Positions 43,736 through 52,349 of a stretch of DNA of 64,000 nucleotides are shown in pieces. Each line of letters opens with the position of its first letter. The stretch's first letter is position 1. The notes under the pieces were generated by a model. The model ran no database searches. It had not been told where the DNA came from and saw only the letters and a list, made by a program, of their open reading frames with translations. This stretch comes from Irpex lacteus. Taxonomy: Eukaryota; Basidiomycota; Agaricomycetes; Polyporales; Irpicaceae. The DNA is taken from positions 1-64,000 of the forward strand of contig MQVO02000012.1 of the NCBI GenBank assembly GCA_001986395.2, read 5' to 3'. The position numbers and the translations under genes were made by a program.

Positions 43736-46404
43736 ATGAGTGAGCCCGGAAAACGAAAGCGTGGAGTATCCCAGTCTCTTGTGGAATGGGGTACTGTTGC
43801 GAAGCGAAAGGTTTCGGGGCTTCTGAGCCGCAGGTCCTCGAAAGAAGAAGTGATGGAGGAGGTAAGATTGGCACCGCTGTATCCCAACAATTGAGCAAGT
43901 ATACTTACCGTCGTATTCCGTTGACATCTGTTGCAGAGTGTAGCCAGAGTACCGGCTGACAAGGTCACGGTTGATGGTCCTAAGACGAGCATTGAAGTAG
44001 CTAGTCAGCTCAATGAAGGCAAATCTGCACAAATCGAAGTACCCACAACGACTGCAGCATCTGAGCATGATACCGTTCCGTCTCCGGCCTCCAGCATGTC
44101 ATCAATAGGTCGCATTTACGATACTAGTCAGCTAAGGGCGCGGGTCAACTCGACTTTTGAAGAGATTATCACTCCCACCTGGTCTTCCCGTCCGTCAACC
44201 TCACCGGCATCTTCTGTACTGAACCTCTCGAGTCGGGCATCAGTTTCAAGTCTTTACTCGGCACCCAACAGTTCGGCTATCTTCTCATCGAGCCATGGCA
44301 GTCGAGCAAGTTTGATCAGTGAAGCTGCCTCCGACACCTCCGCAAGGCTCAGGGCACCGGACGAGCCGTATGTCGTTGAGATCGACTTCTTTGATGCAAA
44401 CGAGCCGGAGCGTGGCAAGGACCTGGACAGTGGTGCGGAGGACAAGATGAATAACAAGATCGGAGAGGCTGGGGTTGGTACAGGGTCAGGGCACGCTCAG
44501 GCCCAGGTTGAATCATCGACAAGCAGCACTGCCTGGGTCCCACCACCAAAGGTTACCGATGCCCAGAGTGCCCTAGACGATCTGAAGGCGTTATTAGCAC
44601 CACGGAAGCCATCAGGGAAGGGAAGGAAGGAATTCAACGGGGGAGACGTTCTACGCACCCGTATGGACATGATGAGGCAGATGCTATGGACTTACATCTC
44701 GGGAAAACCGCCCGCTTGGATCGACGCATCGCTCCGCACTGCCAATGCGTTTCAGCGAGGTCGCAACTGTGCTCGACAGTTGCGCGAATGGACTCGTCGC
44801 TTCATCGCGGACCGCCATGATTTACCTTTCAATACCCGTGGTGGCTGGAACGCCTCGGCACTCGACGACGAAGAACTAGAACTCGCTATCAGTGAGCATC
44901 TACAAGGCGTAGGCAAACACGTACGCGCATTGGATGTGGTGGAGTTTCTGGCTGATCCGGACGTCCAGAAGCGGTTCGGGTTGAAGAAAACGATCGGGCT
45001 GTCGACTGCGCAGGGTTGGATGCATCGCTTAGGCTTCCGCTGGTCAAAAACACCAAGTGGTCAGTACATCGATGGGCATGAACGTGATGATGTGGTCAAG
45101 TACCGTCGTGAAGTCTTTCTTCCTGCGTTAGAGAAGATCCGTCCCTCGCTACGGCAATTCACTGCAGACGGGGAGGAGGTTAAACCAGCAGAACCTGAGG
45201 GAGAACAGGGAGACGAGGTGACCAACCAACCTTCTCGACGCACGGTTATCTGGTGGCATGACGAGTCTACGTTCTACGCTAATGATCGCCGCAAAGTGCG
45301 ATGGGTTCACAATGGCGAGAAGGCGGTCCCTCAGGCGAAAGGCGAAGGCGCATCGTTGATGGTATCCGACTTTGTCTCAGCCGAGTACGGATGGCTTCGT
45401 GCAAAGAATGATCAAACAGTGTCCGCCCGTCGCTTGTTCCGGCCTGGGAAGAATCGCGATGGATATTACACGAACGACGACATTCTTGAGCAAGTTAGAG
45501 CTGCAAGCGATCTTGTCAAGAGTGAGTATCCAGAGGACGACCATGTCTTTGTCTTCGATAATGCACCGACTCACCTGAAGCGTGCTGGCGATGCACTGTC
45601 AGCGCGGAGCATGCCGAAGAAGCCTTCAACTTTGGAAAGCAACTTCGGTGTTGATGTTCCTATTCTGGTCAACGGGAAGCCCATTTATGGCACAGATGGG
45701 AAGATTCAGAAGGAGCGGCGTTCCATGGCAGACGGAGTTCTTCCCAATGGGTCTCCTCAGCCGCTGTATCATCCCGCCGATCATCCTGACCCTGCGCTGC
45801 GTGGCGTGTTTAAAGGAATGGCCCAGATTCTGGAAGAACGAGGTTACACAGACTCCCACCGTCTCCGAGCCCAGTGCAACAAGTTTCAGTGTCCCACACC
45901 ACCCAACAATATTGATCCATTCACGTTCTATTCCGCGAACCCGTGCTGCTGTCGTCGCCTGCTCTATCACCAGCCCGACTTTGCCAATGTGAAGTCCCGC
46001 CTTGAATTGCAATGTGAGGAGCTGGCCATCGGCTGCCTCTTCGTCCCTAAATTTCATTGTGAGCTGAACCCTATCGAACAATGCTGGGGCTACGCGAAGC
46101 GAATCTATCGAAAGAACCCTGCATCAAAGAAAGAAGCGGATCTCGAGATCAACCTGGTGAATGCACTTGAGGCCGTACCGTTAAAGTCAATCCGGCGGTG
46201 AGTACTATAATTTGGCTATAGTTATGTGACACGTATATTGACTAGTATCGATGCAGTTTCTACACTTGCGCGTTACGGTTTGCGGACGCCTACCAGAAAG
46301 GACTTAACGGGAAGCAGGCCGCTTGGGCTAGCAAGAAGTACTCAGGCCATAGGGTCATTCCGGCCAATATTTTTGAAAGTTTGACCGCTGCTGATATAGT
46401 TTAA
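43736..46404 (+). CDS. DDE transposase, Tc1/mariner-IS630-like with long D-to-E insert
   Basis: Three exons (43736-43861, 43937-46197, 46257-46404) join in frame to 844 aa. The start MSEPGKRKRGVSQ opens a basic, low-complexity N-terminal third rich in Ser. A helical DNA-binding-like part follows (CARQLREWTRRFIADRHDLP, IGLSTAQGWMHRLGFRW, helix-turn-helix-like). Catalytic motifs: HDESTFYAND (Asp about residue 484), VFVFDNAPTHLKR (Asp about 583) and CELNPIEQCWGYAKR (Glu about 756). The NPIE..W context is typical of Tc1/mariner/IS630 enzymes, but the second Asp and the Glu are about 172 residues apart instead of about 35, with a cysteine-bearing insert (CNKFQCPTPPNNIDPF, NPCCCRRLLYHQPDF). All splice sites follow GT-AG. 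Expected to excise and reinsert the element at TA sites. Confidence 0.88.
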
Positions 46405-46550
46405 AACCTACTACACATGTATGCAAAGAAAGCGCAGCTTCAGACTCAGTGTCGTTTCACTTTCTGTAATCGGTAATTAGAATTTAACCACAACATTTCG
46501 CTTTGATGAATGCACGTGATTATCACATGATGTGTCACACTGTGACTATA

Positions 46551-46577
46551 GTAGCTGATATTGCCCTGGGCCTATCT
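46551..46577 (-). repeat. right TIR of the DDE transposon
   Basis: Exact reverse complement of 43539-43565, followed by TA at 46578-46579. Confidence 0.88.
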
Positions 46578-46653
46578 TACTTGGCTTGCAATCAAACGAG
46601 GGTTAACAATTTAACTTGACGATAAACTTGAACAAACTTCGCCATTAACAAAC

Positions 46654-46723
46654 AAACTTGAAGTAACTTGAAGTAACTTGAGCGCGAAAAGTGACCAAAG
46701 TTACTTCAAGTTACTTCAAGTTT
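46654..46723. repeat. perfect 26-bp hairpin of AACTTGAAGTAACTT words
   Basis: Arms 46654-46679 and 46698-46723 are exact reverse complements with an 18-base loop. Related AACTTGA / CAAGTTTGTTCAAGTTTAGG words recur at 46624-46640, 46790-46800, 50517-50545 and 52385-52465. These would be much closer together if the two retrotransposons were removed. Confidence 0.75.
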
Positions 46724-47146
46724 GCGGAGTTCTAACTATTTCAGAATCAGAGCAGTGCGAAGTTTGCGATTGCGGTCGGAACCTAAAAGAACAAACTTGA
46801 GCGTGATGGCCGCATCGGCCATCAGAGCTCAAGGCGGGTTGGCGCCTTACCTACGTCTTCCGTATTTGTGAGCTATCCCGCTATATGCTTGGATCTGACG
46901 ACATAACAACATGATTGAACCGTTCTTATTAGTATTAATTGGCCTCAGCTCTACCGTAAAGTATTCATGATGCTGACGAGCATGCTCAGGCAATGTTGGC
47001 AGCGTGGGTGATAGGCGTCACGGTGAGTTGACAAGCGCCGGCTACCGAATGCATCTGATATATCGAATATTCCGACTGAGCCAGTTACTTATGTTGACGA
47101 TGTTAGTAGACTATGTAAGAGAATGATTAGCTGAGGTTCAAGTGAT
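46724..47146. other. remainder of the AACTTGA-rich repeat, no gene
   Basis: Includes the palindrome GATGGCCGCATCGGCCATC (46806-46824) and no ORF of note. It ends at the TTATT target duplication of the first retrotransposon. Confidence 0.4.
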
Positions 47147-47151
47147 TTATT

Positions 47152-47622
47152 TGTTGAAGTTTCCGGGCGCTCGCATCCGCGTTATCGGACTGTTACCTTA
47201 TCGGGAAGTTATCGTAGATATACTTCCGTTTCGTTTCATCGCCTTGACTGATTTATTTGTTCGCTACCTCGTGCTTGACGCCACTATGGCAGTTCAAACT
47301 GATTCGCCTTCGTCTCTTAGATACTTATTTCATTTTCACTGCCTCCCCAGACCTCTATATATACGAGCATTAGCATCACCGAGCACCTCAGAGCTTTCTA
47401 TTCACTCTGAGGTGTAAGTCTTACTTTGGACTCTATTCTTATCTCGCGTACTTACCTATATTGTAGATTCACTCGTGTGTCTATAGGTAAATACTAAAGA
47501 GAGCTTTCTATTCACTCTGAGGTATTCACTCGTGTGTCTATAGCGTGCGCGCGTGCTCTCCGATTGGTCAGCCTCCGGCGCCTTGTCCCTGCGCGCGGAA
47601 GTTCCCGAACCGAACTTCATTA
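47152..47622 (+). repeat. 5' LTR of retrotransposon 1
   Basis: Starts TGTTGAAG and ends CTTCA(TTA); the last three bases are ambiguous with the target site. Contains TATATATACGAG (about 47355), an inner direct repeat of GAGCTTTCTATTCACTCTGA, and GATTGGTC (CCAAT box in reverse). Confidence 0.88.
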
Positions 47623-47636
47623 GGTTATGAGCCCCG
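47623..47636 (+). promoter_or_regulatory. primer-binding site of retrotransposon 1
   Basis: GGTTATGAGCCCCG is complementary to CGGGGCTCATAACC, which resembles the anticodon stem-loop of initiator tRNA-Met with its CAT anticodon. This suggests priming by a cleaved half-tRNA, as known for Drosophila copia and yeast Ty5. Confidence 0.7.
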
Positions 47637-47675
47637 AGAGGCTCTGACCCTCTCGGATTTTCTGGTACCAATCGT

Positions 47676-49949
47676 ATGTCCTCTGACGAAGCTGAGGAAT
47701 CTCTGTTACCCTGCCACGACCACTTCTACGACAAGACCGAATCCTGCGATCGCTCGCGCGATCCCTCTGATCCTGGCAACCTCTGGGTAGCGTGCGAGGT
47801 TTCTCCGTGTCCCAATCGCAACACTCGGATCATCGGCACAAGTCTTATCTCGAACTGGCACGCCGACACTGATCCAAATCAGATCCCACGTATCATCTCT
47901 CGAAATCGTTCATCAAATCGCGTTATCACTCCTAGCCGCCCAGACTCCGGCAGTCCGGCATCCCCATCATCCCCGACTATCTTATCTGCACCGCCCGCCC
48001 GCCCAATCATGTCCACCGAGATCTTCAAAGCCTTTGCCGACGTGCCGAGCCTTCAGTCTGATGGCTCGAATTACCAGATCTGGCACGAGCGCGCCACCAT
48101 CGTTGCGACGGGGTGTGGCGTAGGCAAACTACTCTCACAGGCAGCAGGCGCTACCGAGGAGACTGCAAAGAATGCATTACGGGCGGCCCTCATGAATAAG
48201 TTACCCGATTCGATTTTCCTCACCGTCAAGTCGAAGACCAATCCGCACGAAATCATGCTCGCATTGAAGGCCCGATTTGGTATGAGCACCGCCATCACGC
48301 AAGCTACGTCACTCGAGCGGCTGTACACCCTCAAGTGCACGGACGACAGAAAGGTCCAGACCCACCTCGACTCGCTCATTCTCATCAAAGATCAACTCGC
48401 CGAGCAGTCTGTCACTGTCTCTGATGACAATTTCCTCGCCGCCATCATTTCTTCCATTCCACAGGGCTACAAGCCCGTCGTCGTCGCTTACGAAAATTCC
48501 ATTCGCGTTCATAATTCCTCCGCCACTGCACAGACGAAGCTTGACCCATACGAATTAATCAACCTCCTACGCGTCGAGGCGCAGTCCCGTGCAGCTGCGG
48601 CTGCCGTGACATCATCCAGTTCCCGCAAGGGCGAAGAGTCTGCCCATACTGCCAGTTATACCCAAAGAGGAAGGGGTCGCGGCCGCGGTCGTGGCAACTG
48701 GCGCGGGGGACGATCTGGATCGACTTCTGCGGAAGTCACCGAGGTCAGTTGTTACCGCTGCGGTGGTAAGGGTCACAAGTCGTATCAGTGCGCAACTCCC
48801 GCTTCTGAGGATCGAACCGAATCTGCGCAAGAGGCCGCGGTCTCACCCACTCAGTCGAAGCCCGCTGATGTTGCAGCAGGGGCCCATATTGTTATTGACG
48901 AAGGATGGTGCGCTATAGACATCGAAGAACCCGAACAAATCGAAATTGACCTCTCCGATCTTATCGATGCCGAGCTCGCAGCTGCGGCTGCAACTGCCAG
49001 AAAAGGCAGTCATCATTCCCACTCCGCTGGCGCTGATGTGACAGCTTCTCAGGATTATTGCGACGTTGGCTGCGGTCACGTCCACGCGCCGAACTTTGTG
49101 AAGTTCTTGGCTGCTCCCACAGATGGCATGCGTGCCTCTGCACCTGGTGAAGACCTGTCGACGCCGTCTCGCGAACCCTCTATCGTTGAGGGGGAGTTGG
49201 GAGATCTGGATCTCAAGGGCATCAACGAAGAAGTTCGCAAATCGTCATCTGCGGTACCCCCCAGTCTCGCTACGTCAAATTCTCTCGAAAATCGTTCACG
49301 CTTTCCGGACTCGACTCCGTTAGTGTCTGCGGACGCTCGCGACTTCTCTGCGGAGAACGTCCCCGATCTCGATTCCACGGTGCGCCCTCTGGAACTCTCG
49401 AATGCAGTTGCGACTGCTATGGAATCTGCGGATTCTCGTTTTATGGTCTCAGGTGCTGCTGCGGTAGCCCGTCGTTCACCCGTCGAAGAAATTGAACGCC
49501 ATGCGTGGCCCCTCGTCTCTAAGTCTGCGGACTCACCGGTCGACTCTCGTGTCCCTTCACTCGATATCCACACTCCCAGCGTACCCACCAGTTCTTTGGA
49601 CCCTCAGAAGACATCCATTGTCGAAGAACTCGTCTCTCATGCGAACGCCGTCGTCGAAACGCACTCGAACATCGGTTCAAACTCAGCCATCAAAACTGCT
49701 CAATTAGGCAGTCGTACCGACATCACCGACACACCCTTCGCCATGCTCGATTCACTCGCTGGCTCGTCTCGTCACTCTCGTTCGTCTCGAACCTTCGCTT
49801 CTGTTGTCAAGAATTCTACAAGAAAAGAAGAAACACAAAAAGATATTCACTCGCTTTTGAAACTCGCTTCCGGCATTGAAGCTCGAGGCGCCCGTCACCT
49901 TCCTTTCGCACAACCCTTCCCATCGCCCTTCGGACTCGTGCAGGCTTGA
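47676..49949 (+). CDS. Gag polyprotein of retrotransposon 1 with long C-terminal extension
   Basis: 757-aa ORF. After a Pro/Ser-rich leader the copia-type gag core starts at MSTEIFKAFADVPSLQSDGS (about residue 112): NYQIWHERATIVATG, LKARFGMSTAITQATSLERL, LIKDQLAEQSVTVSDDNFLA, IISSIPQGYKPVV. An RG-rich stretch (RGRGRGRGRGNWRGGRSGS) and the zinc knuckle CYRCGGKGHKSYQC follow. Gag forms the particle and binds RNA. After the knuckle come roughly 370 more residues, Ser/Asp-rich, with DYCDVGCGHVHAP but no DSG protease motif or other pol domain. The stop codon (TGA 49947-49949) lies inside the polypurine tract, so the ORF fills the internal region almost completely. Confidence 0.88.
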   Translation: MSSDEAEESLLPCHDHFYDKTESCDRSRDPSDPGNLWVACEVSPCPNRNTRIIGTSLISNWHADTDPNQIPRIISRNRSSNRVITPSRPDSGSPASPSSPTILSAPPARPIMSTEIFKAFADVPSLQSDGSNYQIWHERATIVATGCGVGKLLSQAAGATEETAKNALRAALMNKLPDSIFLTVKSKTNPHEIMLALKARFGMSTAITQATSLERLYTLKCTDDRKVQTHLDSLILIKDQLAEQSVTVSDDNFLAAIISSIPQGYKPVVVAYENSIRVHNSSATAQTKLDPYELINLLRVEAQSRAAAAAVTSSSSRKGEESAHTASYTQRGRGRGRGRGNWRGGRSGSTSAEVTEVSCYRCGGKGHKSYQCATPASEDRTESAQEAAVSPTQSKPADVAAGAHIVIDEGWCAIDIEEPEQIEIDLSDLIDAELAAAAATARKGSHHSHSAGADVTASQDYCDVGCGHVHAPNFVKFLAAPTDGMRASAPGEDLSTPSREPSIVEGELGDLDLKGINEEVRKSSSAVPPSLATSNSLENRSRFPDSTPLVSADARDFSAENVPDLDSTVRPLELSNAVATAMESADSRFMVSGAAAVARRSPVEEIERHAWPLVSKSADSPVDSRVPSLDIHTPSVPTSSLDPQKTSIVEELVSHANAVVETHSNIGSNSAIKTAQLGSRTDITDTPFAMLDSLAGSSRHSRSSRTFASVVKNSTRKEETQKDIHSLLKLASGIEARGARHLPFAQPFPSPFGLVQA

Positions 49950-49956
49950 GGGGGAG
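49946..49956 (+). promoter_or_regulatory. polypurine tract of retrotransposon 1
   Basis: TTGAGGGGGAG directly before the 3' LTR (TGTTGAAG); plus-strand DNA synthesis primer. The same 11 bases precede the 3' LTR of retrotransposon 2. Confidence 0.85.
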
Positions 49957-50427
49957 TGTTGAAGTTTCCGGGCGCTCGCATCCGCGTTATCGGACTGTTA
50001 CCTTATCGGGAAGTTATCGTAGATATACTTCCGTTTCGTTTCATCGCCTTGACTGATTTATTTGTTCGCTACCTCGTGCTTGACGCCACTATGGCAGTTC
50101 AAACTGATTCGCCTTCGTCTCTTAGATACTTATTTCATTTTCACTGCCTCCCCAGACCTCTATATATACGAGCATTAGCATCACCGAGCACCTCAGAGCT
50201 TTCTATTCACTCTGAGGTGTAAGTCTTACTTTGGACTCTATTCTTATCTCGCGTACTTACCTATATTGTAGATTCACTCGTGTGTCTATAGGTAAATACT
50301 AAAGAGAGCTTTCTATTCACTCTGAGGTATTCACTCGTGTGTCTATAGCGTGCGCGCGTGCTCTCCGATTGGTCAGCCTCCGGCGCCTTGTCCCTGCGCG
50401 CGGAAGTTCCCGAACCGAACTTCATTA
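49957..50427 (+). repeat. 3' LTR of retrotransposon 1
   Basis: Copy of 47152-47622; I found no difference on direct comparison. Followed by the TTATT target duplication. Confidence 0.88.
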
Positions 50428-50432
50428 TTATT

Positions 50433-50709
50433 CTATATATCCCTGCTGAAATGAGCATAAAGGTGTACTGGCACGACGGCACGCGGCATTCGCCGGACAT
50501 GTCACGCTATGTCACGCAAGTTTGTTCAAGTTTAGGTTCAAGTTAGCTGTCATGGTTTCAAAGTCCGAAACTTGACCCCATGGGAGCAGGACGAGCCCTC
50601 CGAGAGGATGTTGATACATATCTCACTCAAACAGTGATCTACGTTTAGCTTGAGTATGTGGAGTTCAATATGTACACAATCTGTATGTTAGTTACAATTT
50701 TAATATGAT
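50433..50709. other. spacer between the two retrotransposons
   Basis: Contains CAAGTTTGTTCAAGTTTAGG and further AACTTG words of the host repeat; no gene. It ends at the GTTGA target duplication (50710-50714) of retrotransposon 2. Confidence 0.5.
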
Positions 50710-50714
50710 GTTGA

Positions 50715-51003
50715 TTTTGTAGTTACGCAGGCGCTGACGACTGATGGGGGAAAAGTACTCGAATGAACGCTTATATTTTATCTACGGATTTACAGTGTAT
50801 TTATGTATACTAGAATAGGAGCTAATAGGAGCTATTACTATAAACGGGTTTGTTACTGTTTTCTCTGCGGGTTATCTATAGGTTAACGATCGAAAGCGGA
50901 AATACTAATTAAGTAATAAAAGATCGGTCTGGAACGGCGGATACAAAAAGGGAAATGGACGGGAGTCGGGATTACGGGGTTACGAAAACGCCGAATAACA
51001 ACA
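50715..51003 (-). repeat. 3' LTR of retrotransposon 2
   Basis: On the minus strand starts TGTTGTTATTCGGCG and ends CTACAAAA. Contains AGGAGCTAATAGGAGCTATT direct repeats. Confidence 0.88.
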
Positions 51004-51014
51004 CTCCCCCTCAA
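51004..51014 (-). promoter_or_regulatory. polypurine tract of retrotransposon 2
   Basis: Plus strand CTCCCCCTCAA, minus strand TTGAGGGGGAG, abutting the 3' LTR; identical to that of retrotransposon 1. Confidence 0.85.
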
Positions 51015-51045
51015 CGAGCTGAGCGTGTGAACGGGCGCGAGTTGC

Positions 51046-51837
51046 CTAGAAGGCGTACTCCTCGAGAGTGTCGGCAGTGGCGACGACAGCGGTAGCGCTG
51101 GCCGGCTTATCGGGTTCGTTGCATTCCGGACGGATGTGGCCTTCTTTCCCGCACTTGTGGCAGTTAACGCCCTTGCGGAATTTCTTCTTGCCAAATCGGG
51201 CAGTCGCGTTGAATGCCTGGTCGGGTCCTCGTGCCTTGCGTCGGGCATTGTCTTGAGTGATGCGAGAAATGATGTCGGAGGAAGTGAGATCGTCGTTAAT
51301 AACGACGGAAGTGACTAGACCATCCCAGGAAGGAGGGAGTGCCGAGAGAATGCACATGGCGAGGTCATTGTCGGAGAGTGCCGAAGTGTTCTCCCCCTTA
51401 ATGAGGTTGAACTCGACCCAGAGGCGCTTGATCTGCCTGATCGCAAGATCCAGATCGTCGGTCTCTTCCATACGGTAGCTGAATAGCTGTCTGCGAGTTG
51501 TAATGCGGGCTACACCGCCCTGAGATGCGAATACGTTCGCCAAGGCGTCCCACGCCTGCTTCGAAGTCGTAGCGGAGATGACGTGCAACAGCATGTCGTT
51601 GTTGATGCGGAGACGAATCGCGGTAAGCGCGCGGCGATCGGCCTGATCCCATTCGGCGGTATCACCTCTCTTGGGCGAGGGAGCTTCGCCAGAGACGTAC
51701 TTCCATAGTCCTTGGTCAAAAAGGATGTCGGAGAGCTGGGTGCGCCAAGGAATGTAATTGTCCGCACCGCTGAGGGGTGGAATACGGAAGGATGAAGAGG
51801 AGCCATAGTAGGCGGGAGTGGTGGTAGTGTCGGCCAT
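51046..51837 (-). CDS. Gag protein of retrotransposon 2
   Basis: 263 aa, starting MADTTTTPAYYGSSSSFRIP. Copia-type gag core: PLSGADNYIPWRTQLSDILF, SKQAWDALANVFASQGGVAR, FSYRMEETDDLDLAIRQIKR, LSDNDLAMCILSALPPSWDG, SSDIISRITQDNARRK. A single zinc knuckle CHKCGKEGHIRPEC is followed by a short tail ending TLEEYAF. The length suits a gag alone. No protease or pol follows; the stop is 32 bases before the polypurine tract. It differs clearly in sequence from the gag of retrotransposon 1. Confidence 0.9.
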   Translation of the reverse strand: MADTTTTPAYYGSSSSFRIPPLSGADNYIPWRTQLSDILFDQGLWKYVSGEAPSPKRGDTAEWDQADRRALTAIRLRINNDMLLHVISATTSKQAWDALANVFASQGGVARITTRRQLFSYRMEETDDLDLAIRQIKRLWVEFNLIKGENTSALSDNDLAMCILSALPPSWDGLVTSVVINDDLTSSDIISRITQDNARRKARGPDQAFNATARFGKKKFRKGVNCHKCGKEGHIRPECNEPDKPASATAVVATADTLEEYAF

Positions 51838-52041
51838 AATTGCCTTTTCGGGAAGTGGTGGAGATAGAGTGTGATGGGCGGTGATGGAAGTGATGGGGAT
51901 AATAAAGTTGGCCTACGGGCGTACTGCCGGCGTCAATCGCCACCCAGATAAGATAAGATTCGGCCTACGGGCACAATGCCGACCTAGTGTCGCCGCGAGA
52001 GATAACGAGTGAAGCGAGAGTAGAGCAAGTCGTTTAGAGCG

Positions 52042-52055
52042 CGGGGCTCATAACC
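52042..52055 (-). promoter_or_regulatory. primer-binding site of retrotransposon 2
   Basis: Minus strand GGTTATGAGCCCCG, directly abutting the 5' LTR; the same 14 bases as in retrotransposon 1, matching the anticodon arm of initiator tRNA-Met. Confidence 0.7.
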
Positions 52056-52344
52056 TTTTGTAGTTACGCAGGCGCTGACGACTGATGGGGGAAAAGTACT
52101 CGAATGAACGCTTATATTTTATCTACGGATTTACAGTGTATTTATGTATACTAGAATAGGAGCTAATAGGAGCTATTACTATAAACGGGTTTGTTACTGT
52201 TTTCTCTGCGGGTTATCTATAGGTTAACGATCGAAAGCGGAAATACTAATTAAGTAATAAAAGATCGGTCTGGAACGGCGGATACAAAAAGGGAAATGGA
52301 CGGGAGTCGGGATTACGGGGTTACGAAAACGCCGAATAACAACA
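52056..52344 (-). repeat. 5' LTR of retrotransposon 2
   Basis: Copy of 50715-51003 with no difference seen; followed on the plus strand by GTTGA (52345-52349). Confidence 0.88.
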
Positions 52345-52349
52345 GTTGA

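Larger units (their letters stand above)
43539..46577 (+). mobile_element. autonomous-looking DDE DNA transposon (3.04 kb, TA-flanked)
   Basis: Bases 43539-43565 (AGATAGGCCCAGGGCAATAT..) and 46551-46577 are perfect 27-bp terminal inverted repeats; both ends are flanked by TA (43537-43538, 46578-46579), consistent with a TA target duplication. Subterminal words ATCACGTGCAT and GTCACAC recur inverted near both ends. The only gene is a three-exon transposase with no stop or frameshift. It sits between the MYND gene start (43491) and an AACTTGA-rich repeat region. Confidence 0.88.
47152..50427 (+). mobile_element. gag-only LTR retrotransposon 1 (about 3.28 kb)
   Basis: Two LTRs that I read as identical (47152-47622 and 49957-50427), flanked by TTATT direct repeats (47147-47151 and 50428-50432). 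The primer site follows the left LTR directly, and a polypurine tract TTGAGGGGGAG precedes the right one. The only ORF is a gag protein: no protease, integrase or reverse transcriptase, so it must use enzymes of another Ty1/copia-type element. Identical LTRs mean a very recent insertion. Confidence 0.92.
50715..52344 (-). mobile_element. gag-only LTR retrotransposon 2 (1.63 kb, opposite orientation)
   Basis: LTRs 50715-51003 and 52056-52344 (289 bp each) read as identical; flanking GTTGA direct repeats at 50710-50714 and 52345-52349. On the minus strand it carries a 5' LTR, GGTTATGAGCCCCG primer site, gag ORF, TTGAGGGGGAG polypurine tract and 3' LTR. There is no pol gene. LTR sequence is unrelated to that of retrotransposon 1, but primer site and polypurine tract are the same. 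Confidence 0.92.

Noticed and set aside
12406..46577. The MITE at 12.4 kb being mobilised by the DDE transposon at 43.5 kb
   Set aside because: Both may use TA sites, but their terminal inverted repeats share no sequence.
47142..47417. ORF starting in the LTR (KFPGARIRVIGLLPYREV)
   Set aside because: Repeated unchanged in the 3' LTR; it is LTR sequence, not a protein gene.
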